DNA of 64,000 nt. Origin: Zygnema circumcarinatum. Taxonomy: Eukaryota > Streptophyta > Zygnematophyceae > Zygnematales > Zygnemataceae. Location of the stretch: the NCBI GenBank assembly GCA_037447605.1, contig CM074818.1, forward strand, positions 1,390,932 to 1,454,931, in the 5' to 3' direction. Position 1 is the first letter of the stretch, and the number at the start of each line of letters is the position of its first letter. Both the position numbers and the translations under genes were made by a program. The notes below the pieces were generated by a model that was given only the letters and a program-made list of their open reading frames with translations, was not told the origin of the DNA and ran no database searches. This document shows positions 9,907-20,802 of this stretch, one piece after another.

Positions 9907-11387
9907 CTGCCCACCGAGAGGCCTGACTGACTACGTGGAGCCTTCTGATAGGTCAACAAATGACAATCGGCGGCATTATGCGGCGCTTCCGAGTGCGCCT
10001 TGCTGGATGGTGTGCTGTTCCGTGGGCCGCCAACACATGGCACCGCCTTCTCGCATCCTCCGTCGGCAGCTCCTGGATTATGCCGGTCCGTGACACTGAA
10101 GAGGCATATGTCAAGTACGACTGAACTGACGCGGATCCGTCGAGCGCAGCTCCACTACGCTACAAAGCCCGTAACCGCTAGTTACAGATAGTACGGACAG
10201 TACGGCTAACACAAGTTACCGTACAAAAAAGTGATTTCGGCAAAATTGGGGCGAAAATATTGAGGGCGCACTCCTTGGGGTGGTAAATACGAGGACCCCC
10301 CACTGTATACTAAATTCGGGAACTTAGTACGGCCATGGTCAATGTCTGACCCACCCTATTTTCATGAATTTCGGCTATTTGTGGTTGCCATTTGCGGGAC
10401 GTTATCATGATGCACAAGTATGTCCGCCATGGCACAGCTCTGTAAGTGGATGCAGTATATTAACTCAAGCCCATGCCCCGAGGGTGTTCCTCCCTCGTTT
10501 GAACGATCACTTGAGAACGATCGTTACTATAAGGAAGCGTCCGATTTCAGTCCAAGTACCTTCTCCCGACCTGCACTACGCTGCAAAAACTAACACACTC
10601 AAATTGTGAAGCAAACGTAAGAACTCTTAAAAGCGGGTCCTTGCTTTCCTAATAGTTCTGCTGGCAAATGCCAAGTCCTATTGACTCCCTCCCATGCACG
10701 TGGACCCTTTTGGTCCCTAGAAGTACAGCGCCCGCACTAATGTAAGGCGATGAAAGCGAGGACGAGAGCAAACAGCAGGAGGGTGCCCCACAGGCGCCCC
10801 CCCATGCATGCATGCAGGGCTGCCCACGGGAGGGGCTGGACCACTCCTATTCCCCGCCCAGCCCTGCTCACTTCCGCACTCTGCTGCATCCCCTCTCTCG
10901 CCGCTACAGAGCTTCTCCCAAGGTCCCTCAGAGCCGCTCTCTTGAACCTTCCACGAAAATCGCCCGCCAGCATTTGCTGAAGAGGGTCGAAGTGGGGCTT
11001 TGTCGTTCGCCGCTCACCTTCCCCTTCACCTTCACCTTCACCTTCACCTTCACCTTCAGCTTCATTCAGGAGTGGAGAAATTCGCCGACTCCCCACAGAG
11101 GAAACCACTGCGGCAGAACTCCGATTTGCCTCATCTCCTGGGAGCCCATTTTGCATGAGCTCGCAGGAGATGTATTGTGCGAGTGCGGTCCACCCACAGC
11201 GGTTGGCCACAGAGAGAAGACGCTCGCAGCGGCTTCTCTCCCGGAGGGAGGGAGGGCGCCCCCCCCCCCTCGCCTGCAGGGCCCAACCGAGTTCGTTCAG
11301 GAAGGGCAGAGCCTTCTCTTCAGCTACAGCTCGGCCTTCCGCTTCCGTGCGCTTTACTTTCCCCTCTCCTTGCTTGCTTTCAGCCGC
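9907..11387. repeat. First copy of a 1481-bp duplicated block ending at a gap
   Basis: The block matches 11398-12878 at a constant offset of 1491 bases, that is its own length plus the 10 Ns. By eye the copies differ at about one base near 9914 (CCACCGAG versus CCACTGAG). It stops exactly at the N run. It carries a copy of the 3' flank and most of the last exon of the SPL gene. The most economical reading is an unmerged contig overlap. Confidence 0.92.
10737..11387 (-). pseudogene. Duplicate partial last exon of the SPL gene
   Basis: The minus-strand reading repeats the SPL C-terminal sequence (from AAESKQGEG through [12 protein letters not shown], the EG repeat and the terminal [14 protein letters not shown]) up to a stop at 10737, but it is cut at the gap and lacks all upstream exons. 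It is either an assembly duplicate or a true 3'-end duplication. The exact edge at the Ns favours the first. Confidence 0.85.
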
Positions 11388-11397
11388 NNNNNNNNNN
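11388..11397. other. Assembly gap (10 Ns)
   Basis: Ten undetermined bases join the two copies of the 1481-bp block. The round number suggests a placeholder gap of unknown true length. Confidence 0.99.
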
Positions 11398-12878
11398 CTG
11401 CCCACTGAGAGGCCTGACTGACTACGTGGAGCCTTCTGATAGGTCAACAAATGACAATCGGCGGCATTATGCGGCGCTTCCGAGTGCGCCTTGCTGGATG
11501 GTGTGCTGTTCCGTGGGCCGCCAACACATGGCACCGCCTTCTCGCATCCTCCGTCGGCAGCTCCTGGATTATGCCGGTCCGTGACACTGAAGAGGCATAT
11601 GTCAAGTACGACTGAACTGACGCGGATCCGTCGAGCGCAGCTCCACTACGCTACAAAGCCCGTAACCGCTAGTTACAGATAGTACGGACAGTACGGCTAA
11701 CACAAGTTACCGTACAAAAAAGTGATTTCGGCAAAATTGGGGCGAAAATATTGAGGGCGCACTCCTTGGGGTGGTAAATACGAGGACCCCCCACTGTATA
11801 CTAAATTCGGGAACTTAGTACGGCCATGGTCAATGTCTGACCCACCCTATTTTCATGAATTTCGGCTATTTGTGGTTGCCATTTGCGGGACGTTATCATG
11901 ATGCACAAGTATGTCCGCCATGGCACAGCTCTGTAAGTGGATGCAGTATATTAACTCAAGCCCATGCCCCGAGGGTGTTCCTCCCTCGTTTGAACGATCA
12001 CTTGAGAACGATCGTTACTATAAGGAAGCGTCCGATTTCAGTCCAAGTACCTTCTCCCGACCTGCACTACGCTGCAAAAACTAACACACTCAAATTGTGA
12101 AGCAAACGTAAGAACTCTTAAAAGCGGGTCCTTGCTTTCCTAATAGTTCTGCTGGCAAATGCCAAGTCCTATTGACTCCCTCCCATGCACGTGGACCCTT
12201 TTGGTCCCTAGAAGTACAGCGCCCGCACTAATGTAAGGCGATGAAAGCGAGGACGAGAGCAAACAGCAGGAGGGTGCCCCACAGGCGCCCCCCCATGCAT
12301 GCATGCAGGGCTGCCCACGGGAGGGGCTGGACCACTCCTATTCCCCGCCCAGCCCTGCTCACTTCCGCACTCTGCTGCATCCCCTCTCTCGCCGCTACAG
12401 AGCTTCTCCCAAGGTCCCTCAGAGCCGCTCTCTTGAACCTTCCACGAAAATCGCCCGCCAGCATTTGCTGAAGAGGGTCGAAGTGGGGCTTTGTCGTTCG
12501 CCGCTCACCTTCCCCTTCACCTTCACCTTCACCTTCACCTTCACCTTCAGCTTCATTCAGGAGTGGAGAAATTCGCCGACTCCCCACAGAGGAAACCACT
12601 GCGGCAGAACTCCGATTTGCCTCATCTCCTGGGAGCCCATTTTGCATGAGCTCGCAGGAGATGTATTGTGCGAGTGCGGTCCACCCACAGCGGTTGGCCA
12701 CAGAGAGAAGACGCTCGCAGCGGCTTCTCTCCCGGAGGGAGGGAGGGCGCCCCCCCCCCCTCGCCTGCAGGGCCCAACCGAGTTCGTTCAGGAAGGGCAG
12801 AGCCTTCTCTTCAGCTACAGCTCGGCCTTCCGCTTCCGTGCGCTTTACTTTCCCCTCTCCTTGCTTGCTTTCAGCCGC
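11398..12878. repeat. Second copy of the 1481-bp duplicated block
   Basis: This copy is continuous with the rest of the SPL gene at its right side, so it is the copy in the natural context. Its first 830 bases are the 3' flank of SPL; the remainder is part of the terminal SPL exon. Confidence 0.92.
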
Positions 12879-15800
12879 AACTGAATCGATAACCTGCTCA
12901 AGCTGACGAAGCTCAGAGCAGATCTCGAAGGGGAGGACGATGATGGGCACGAAGTTGCTCGTAGCATCTCCATGGACGACCTGTCCCTCGTGTTGCAGAC
13001 CCCCAACAGCTTATCAGAACGGGGTTAAGAGGAGGGGTTTCTCCTAAACCTCGTTTATGAGAAAGGGGGCATTTGCACACAAGCTGACGTAGAGCAGCAG
13101 GAGGTCACCTCCAGAAAAGCGCGCCCTGCTTCACTCGCTGCCCCTCCCTTGAACAGAATGCGCTGCTCCTCCAACTGGGGTTCATCCTCTTCATCGTCCA
13201 CTTCCTCACCCTCTACTTCCATCCTCTCCTGCTCCTTCATGCTTGCACCATTTCCAGGACAGACTGCTGAAATTGAGTAGTTCCCCTGATAAGCACAGAA
13301 AATTCTGCAACACAGCCACAACTGTCATAGTTCAATCAACTTCCTCGAGAGATAAGGTCCATCTGCACATAGGGCATATGCGAGAGGGCATATACCCTTT
13401 CTGAGCCTCTTCTGGTTGCAAGAAGAGGCTCCCCATAAGGTTCTCCTCCCCCTGAGAGAAAGAGAGAGAGGGAGAGAGGGGGGAAAGAGAGAGAGGGGGG
13501 GAGGAGAGAGACGGAGAGAGAGAGAGACAGCGACGCACCTCGTGCCCCTCCCGGACAGGCCGTGGCCTTTAAGAACCACCTCCGTCTCCCCCCTCGCCGG
13601 GACCGCCAAAGGGCGCACCGCCACAATGAAGGGCGTGTCCATGCGCCGCAGTTCCGTTACTGTGCCCACCACACCTGCGACAGAAAAACCCTCAAGAAGG
13701 TCTTCAAAGGGGACGCCGACTCACACTTCCGAAATAAAAAGGACCTCTGTGCAGGCCATGAAGGCACAGGGCCAGACTGCGGAAATGCGAACATTTTTGC
13801 AAAACGGAGAGGTTTCTCGTCAGCTCCATTTCCATCACTTCGTCATGGCTCAAGAAAGTCCCTTTTAGTGCTGAACAGTAAACAATGCCACAATTGAGAG
13901 TTGAAGAGGCGTAAATGAACGAGCCTCCATGCCTTCCCCCTCACAATCAACATGCACCAGAGGTGCATAAGGTTCTCCTCCCCCTGAGAGAAAGAGAGAG
14001 AGGGGGGGGGGGGAGAGGTGCGATAGCGGGGGGGAAGAGAGAGAGGGAGAGAGGGAGAGAGGGAGAGAGGAAGAGAGGGACAGAGAGAGAGAGCGAGAGC
14101 TCACCATTGACAATGGGCGCAGCCACTCGCCCCACTTGCACGAGAATTCGTCCGCTCCGCCAAAAGTCCCGCCCAGGAGAGGAGAGGAGCCTCTCTAAAC
14201 TGCCTTTCAGATCCTCCTCAATCTGCCCCACATACCTCCATAGCTCTTATGAGATGTCAGGTACAAAGGCACGTATGTGTGAGAGAAGTGCCACTAAATT
14301 TACTCTCTCGAAAGTAGGTCGGCTAAACCACAACTTAAGTAACAGGAAGTTCACTAAAGTGACTACTGTTCCATAAACGGCCAGAAAGAGCCACTGTTGA
14401 TCACATCGCAGCTTTTTTCGTCTGAATTCACACACGAGTACGGCTGCACAGCAAGCAAATCTGCAGAGGGATGCACTGCCTAGAAAGGGCATCATTCACT
14501 GCAGCATGAATTTCATGCTTGCAAGGGCAGAGGCTCACCGAACCCCACACCCCACTCGGCATGCAGGTGTGCAGAATAAGCACCACGCATCCCGGGCGGA
14601 TATAGCTTTCCATATCCTGTGGGCGGTGCGCCAACCATTCCAGAATCTGCGAGAACCCTAAACTTGCAGGTCAGTCTGATGATCACAGCGCTGCAGCATC
14701 AATGCCATCAACAGTTTGGACACCGATTTGAAAACCACTTTCGGTGACAGACTGTCCAAACATGAAGAACCAAACAGTCAGTTAGCTCCCCCTGCTCTGA
14801 AGCAATATTGCCCATAGTTCTGTGTTCTATGGACGCAAGGCATACCCTTGCATACCAGCTGCATGTTAAAGGGCATCTCTTGGGCGCTTCTCCTCTGCAG
14901 CACATCAATCCCACAACTGAGGACAATACAGTTTCATTGCATCCCCTCCCTCTTCAGATTTGTGCTGGAAACTCATTGGAAATGACACTGCAAGGACTGT
15001 GAAAGACTCCACCAATTGCACAAAAGGTTAGGAAAGACAACCCTGTCCCCAACAGCCCTAATAACAAAGCGTCATTCGTATTCTCCACTCTAACACAAGA
15101 ACCCATAGCCCTAACCGGTGGACCCATCCCTATCGCACTCTTCTATTGCAGTCATCATCAATGAATCGTTCTCTAGACTACCTCCTCTCAATATGAATAA
15201 GGCAATAAGGCCTCCAAAAAACTCACCACAAAGGTTTGTTGGATCGATGATTTGAATGCGTGCATCAACATCGCAATGGCTACCAAAAAATAGCATGTCC
15301 AATACCCAGTCGAAGGGGAGGGTGAAGGGATACAGAAGTAATGGCATAGATCAAACAACCCAGATCTTTCACCATCGACAGTAGATTGTCCGTACTTGCT
15401 TAACCAAATGCAGAAGAGGTTACAAATGTTTTATCCTTTCTGAAACCACAGCCTAATGCTTGGGCCCTTTCTACGGATCTACCCATTCAACTCCTACGGG
15501 AAAAACCACTAAGCTGTCACCTCTTGGCGAAGGCCCCAGCCTTCGTATGCTAGAGCCTCTCACTGCGTTGCGGTGAGTGCGTCCATGAAAAGGATCTAAC
15601 CCAAGAGCAAGGTGCATTTTGCTCCCGAACCCTGACACTCATGGCCCATAATGCTTGGCGCCTTCTTAAGACATTATCTATAATACCCCTACACACTGGC
15701 TCCTCTTCCCTTCCCCCTCCCCTCACCTTCCCTCCCCCCCTTCCCCTCTCCTTCCCTCCCCACCTCCTCTCCTCTCCTCCTCTTCACTACCCATCCCTCC

Positions 15801-16930
15801 CCTCCCTCTCCCCCATACAACTAGCCCTCCCCTTCCTATATCATGTGTACGTTGTTTGACTGCTGCTCGATTGCTTGTGGCTCTCATCGTGGCGCCGTGC
15901 TGTTTGCTGATAGGTCAGGCAGCGCCATTGGAGGGAAGTAGTCAGAGGTCGGGGCGGGGTCTTGCCTGCTGCCGCACATCGTGGGGAAAGTCAGCGGGGT
16001 TGCGGTCAAACAGTTTGAAGGAGATGTGCCCCGTGCGTTCCTGCAGCACCAACAACGGCTTAGAAAACCATCAGACCTCTCCCACGGACACTTTGCAATC
16101 TAATGCTTTGACAATGAGGAGTTGGAGAGTGTGTGCTTACTTGTCCCGACCCGACTGCTTGTTGAGCTGCCTGAGCATTCAGCACCTGCTGAAGTTGCCG
16201 TGCTTGCCAGTCCTGAGACTGCCCCGAATTACCACCCTGCTGCCAATTAAGGCCTCTCTCCTCTCCCCCTCGCTGCTGTCCCATCATATCATATATGCCC
16301 CCACCAGCTCCACCAGCACCTGCACTTGCATCTGCGCTTCCGGAAACACCCGCTCCTGCACTCACAACTGCAGCACTTCCACCTCCACCACTTCCACCAC
16401 TTGCCTCTCCTCCCCTACCGCCACTTCCTCCACCCCCTTCACCTCCTTCCCTTCCAATGGTCCCCATTCCAGCTCGAGTTTGTTGCTGCCTGTTCTGCAA
16501 AAGATCTAAAAGCCCAGGATTGTCGAATCCGGACTCTGCACTCAAACCTCCAGACATAAGGGCCGCAGCTTGCTCCTGAGTGAGAGAGTTCAATACCGCT
16601 TCTGCACTCTCACTTGTGCCCATTCCCCCTGTAGCCACTGGCTGGCGATCAGAATTGAGAAGAGATAGTGCGCTGGGAGTTTCAAGTCCTGTCCCACGGC
16701 TCATGGCTGCTTCTCCAGAGCTGTGTCGCACTCCTCCCTGCCCACCTTGCTCCTGTCCCAGCAACTGCTGTAGCTGCATTTGATTACGAAGCGGGAAATC
16801 CATGAGTTGTTGCCGCTGTTGTAAGTGTTCTTGCTGTTGCTGTTGCTGCTGCTGCTGCTGCTGTTGCTGTTGTTGTTGCTGTTGCTGCTGCTGCTGCTGT
16901 TGTTGCTGCTGTTGCTGTTGCTGATGCGGA

Positions 16931-16965
<35 letters not shown>

Positions 16966-19900
16966 CTGTTGCTGCTGCCGCTGCCGCTGAAGCAGAAGCT
17001 CCTGCTGAAGCTGCATTTGTTGAAGTGTATCCAGCTGGCCAAGGCTTTGAGCACCTCCAGATGCCCCGTCAATGTTTCCCTGTCCCCCTTCGCTTAATCC
17101 CGGTAGCGCACTGAGTCCTCCACCAGGCATCCCCAGATTTGCTTCTTGCAGCAATCGATGAATGAATAACCGTTGCTGACCTCCATCCCCCATGCTCAGA
17201 TCTGGAAAATCTATCCCAAGTCCTGGATTGGCCAGAGCTGCCTGCACCCTCTGCATGAATGACAGCTGGCTAGCCCCCTGAGCCCCCCCCCTCAGGGCAG
17301 CCAATAGAGACTGTGCGTCCGGAAGGGCATTGGATGCATTCTGCCCCGTCTGCTCGCCTTGCCGCTGCAGGAGCTCTTGGGAGCCGCCAAGGCGCAAAGT
17401 GGAATCGCCGAGTTCACGGGAGCCGCTTTGAAACAATGGACTGCGATCGTTGTAGGGGAGAGCATCCAGGTTCAGATTCCCACTACCACCTGCATGAGCA
17501 GCGGCGCAAGCAAGGGAATCGTAAGAGGATGTTAGCTCTCAGATCTCAACAGACGCCTAAACGACTTCCTGTGTACTACTATTGCAGATTCGTTCAATCC
17601 GTCCTTTTAGTGATCAATACTTAGCAAAAGATAGATCTCCGTCTTTCAGTGTTTCATATCGGAAAAAACCCTTTGGTGAAATCGTCTAGAGCAGCTTTTG
17701 GCTTCCCATGAATACCCTACAGTCAAGCTTCTCACGATTCTTACAGCTGAAAGTATACTGAGAGAACTAAACACTAGCTCGTCTTGCGAACTCGCTCTCC
17801 TGTTCAGAGTATTGATTCAAGAGCAAGTGCATACTATCTAAAAACGAGGCGAATTATAGAAGGAGCTAGCATAGTTTTCAGTCCGATCAATATAGGCGTC
17901 GACCTGTTCACAACTTTGCCCGGTTTCAGAAGTGAAGGGAAAAGTTCAAGCCTGAGTGTCCAAAGTAAACAATCAAGCACTATAGCAGCCTTTCTCTTGC
18001 ATGTATGGAAAACCATACTTAAGTCGGACGTTCAGTGGGAAAACAACGAGAGTCGAGTGGGTGCAGAATAACAACAGTACGGTGCCAGCAGTGAAGGCCA
18101 AGCCTAACCCCCTGCGGACAGCCCTATAGCCTTAATGAAGTCACCAATTTCATTCACGACCTTAACAGGTGAACATGCAGAAGCTACCTGCTGCTAGGCG
18201 CTCCCTCTGATCAGCTTCAATAGATGCGGGGCTGGACTTGTCTGCATGACCAGGGGTATCCGGCAGCTGCTGAATCTTCCTCCGTCTGCGATTGTGCCCC
18301 GCCAGGCGTCTTCGACAGCTCCGTTTGCCCTCGTCAAACTCGGCAAGCTGATGAAATCTGATAGAACCATAACACCATTTCCCCATATCCCACTGTTATT
18401 AAACAAGGAAGTACGAGATCGGAGGAAGGAACAGAGAGGAAAAAAGGTTGGAAGGCCCACACAGTTCATATCTTGACCAGCAAGCAACAAAAACAGTAAC
18501 CAATGTTTCCAAAACCTTTCAGGCTTACGTTGCTCCTCCCGTGCCCTCCTCACTAAAATTTCTGTGTGCAGAGTACGTTCTCACCAATTGCCTTCGTTTT
18601 TTCAATCATTGTGTCTCCATCTTTTCTGTGCTTTAAAAGCATAAGCACACCAGCATACAGGGCTGCATCTCATCATTCACTGTCAAACTAATCGAATCAA
18701 TAATCTGAAATTGAGCGTGCCTCCATGACATTCAGTCAGTACAGCTATAATTGGTCCTATTATGGTGACTCGTCAGCCACTTGTCAGTCTGATGTCTTTG
18801 GAAAAGTCGCAATCTTAATCCTCTAATTTCAGCCTTTGCCACTCTCCTTGCTTGGACTCGGCTCTTACAATTTGGCAATGAAAACACTTCCCTTACAAAG
18901 TGACAAGCACATCTCCGTGTTCTTTCGGCTGTCTGCCTTCCTGGATTCTGTCCACTACTCAAAATTGCAAAGCCACAATCTGCGGACAACATCGCCACTC
19001 CTGTTTGGAGATTCTCGTAAACTCCCCTATAGAGCTCTTAGAAATACACTAGTTCTTCATTTATCCATCACAATGTCCATTCTAATTTCCAGACTTTGCA
19101 GCCACATCGGCTGATGCACAATAGACATGCATGTCGTAAAAGACGACCGAGCTGACGCGAGCAGGCGCGACAGAAAAAAGATGATGACTTCACAAAACAA
19201 ACCTTTGTTATGTTTTTCACTATTTCAAGCATCCGAAATTACCACTTTCACTTTCTGTGATCATCCACTTCTACGACTGGGTTACCTGCGACCTACGAAA
19301 ACCAAAACTTCACATACTTCGTTCAACTGTTGTCTACCATCATAACCTACGAATAACGGTCCTTTGCGAGGTAACTTTATCTCCGGTAAGTTCTGCGCCT
19401 TTCACTAGGGAAAACAGTGGCCCTTCCATGCTCTCCTGACTCCGAAGAAACTTGAGGCAGGCAGTTTAAAAACACTTGGTCAGGTACTGCTTCCCAAAGC
19501 AGAACCAAGCAGTTCAGCAGAAACAAGACGGCACGGCCTGAGCTTAACATATTGAAAGACCGCGCATCAGTTGCAGTTGCGGCCTCATATACAGGCCGCA
19601 GGAATAGACAGTGGTGAAGGAGACCTACCGCAGTAGATGCACATACTAACCCCATAGCAAGTCCACTCTCAGCAAAATATTTCTGCGACAGTAATAAAAG
19701 ACTACGGGACTGACAAAGGGCAAATGAACTTGGAACGAACAGAAACACAGCCTGAATGGTCCTGGCATATGCGCATGTTAAAATTAGGTCATGGCTATTC
19801 CATCTCGAACCCCAAGCCGTTGTACATTACAAAGCTATCTGTTAGATTCCTAAAGTCCAGAAGAAAAGAATCCCGCTCCAAAGCTGGTCAGAGCAGCAAA

Positions 19901-20649
19901 CTGACAAAATGAAGAACAAAAAAAAACTTGACCTTCGCTATTCGCTGTTGATCTCAGCAAGATTCTGAGCAAGACGGACGCGAAAGACGAGCAGCTAGCC
20001 TCCCTCTCCCTCACCTGCTGCACTGCTGGCAGAAGCGCTGCAGCTGATCCGACACCATGACGGTGGCTGCCTTGGAATGCATCTCGCACACTTTATGCCG
20101 CCGATGGTACTCCTTCCCAGCACTTAAGTCCGCCCTGCAGCCCTCCACCTGGCACGCAGGAGCGGAGGGATGCTGTCCAGGGATAGGAACGATTGCATGA
20201 GGCCGCGTGGGCCCCGGAGAGGCATCTCTCATCCGCTTGACCCTCCCTTCAACTTCGTCCTCATCGCCCGCCCCTGCAAATCTCGGCCTTCTCAAGCCTC
20301 CTGGAGACTCCACTTCAGATGTCCCCTGCCCGCCAGCTCGACCTAAAGGGTCGCCTTCATCAGGCCCCTCCGAGCCTTCGTCTGACCCGCCTGCACCTCC
20401 TGCCAGTCTAAGAGGAGCCTCCACCCTGCCCTCTCCGTCGTCGAACTTGCCCCGAAATCCCGACATTTCCACGTTATTCTGCAGATGCCTGCGCTCCGTC
20501 CTCCCGGCGCCACCCTCCTCTCCAAGAGCAGGCTGCGCAAGAAACGCCGAGCCGTCCCACTGCCACTGCCCGTTGCTCCACTCTCCGTCGCTTTTCCTGA
20601 TCGCCAGTTTACTCGCTTTCCCGTTGTCTCCTTCTGCCGGAGGCTCCAT
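12228..20649 (-). CDS. SPL: SBP-box transcription factor, SPL1/SPL12-type, nine exons
   Basis: Nuclear DNA-binding regulator. Exons: 20649-20015, 18357-18188, 17489-16141, 16040-15966, 14646-14539, 14243-14105, 13674-13539, 13304-13109, 12980-12228; phases agree throughout and give 1186 residues. The SBP domain (about residues 166-239) has both zinc sites (C166, C171, C188, H191; C207, C210, H214, C226), and its intron falls at the usual CSR/FHQ position. Exons 4-9 carry the large-SPL conserved blocks, including [28 protein letters not shown] and [23 protein letters not shown] block and a hydrophobic C-terminal tail follow, as in SPL1/12. Exon 3 has a long glutamine tract. Intron 4 uses a GC donor. 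The exon 9 acceptor could be 6 bases upstream. The last exon is duplicated at the assembly gap. Confidence 0.92.
13433..13530 (-). repeat. CT-rich repeat with unique 3' core in SPL intron 7
   Basis: Read with the gene, the intron starts at the donor (13538), runs into a long CT tract and ends the tract with CTCAGGGGGAGGAGAACC followed by TTATG. The same core and tract occur in SPL intron 6 (13964-14100). Confidence 0.8.
13964..14100 (-). repeat. CT-rich repeat with the same core in SPL intron 6
   Basis: The CT tract begins a few bases after the donor at 14104. It ends in the same sequence as the intron 7 tract (plus strand AAGGTTCTCCTCCCCCTGAG at about 13969). The two introns therefore share a homologous segment. 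Confidence 0.8.
16838..16990 (-). repeat. CAG/CAA tract encoding polyglutamine in SPL
   Basis: About 150 bases of mixed CAG and CAA codons encode two long glutamine runs separated by a short His-Pro-His segment in SPL exon 3. The mixed codons suggest selection for glutamine rather than pure slippage. Plus-strand readings of this region give polyleucine frames that are not genes. Confidence 0.9.
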
Positions 20650-20802
20650 AAATCCGAACGCGTGGCAACCCCTGTGTACCAGGCCCGAGCAAACGAGGAA
20701 TGACTGCAGTCACAAGCACCGGCGCGTGCAGAATGCCCTTTTCAAGAAAGCGAATCCCTCCTGCACGCCCGCTCAGGCTCCAAGATCTCGCATGGATGAC
20801 GG

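Noticed and set aside
10737-11534. 265-residue minus-strand frame running through the N gap
   Set aside because: It is a fusion, across undetermined bases, of a duplicated SPL last-exon segment with antisense of the 3' flank. The piece up to 11387 is reported as a duplicate; the rest is not coding.
16825-17097. Polyleucine and polyserine frames
   Set aside because: They are other readings of the CAG/CAA glutamine tract of SPL exon 3.
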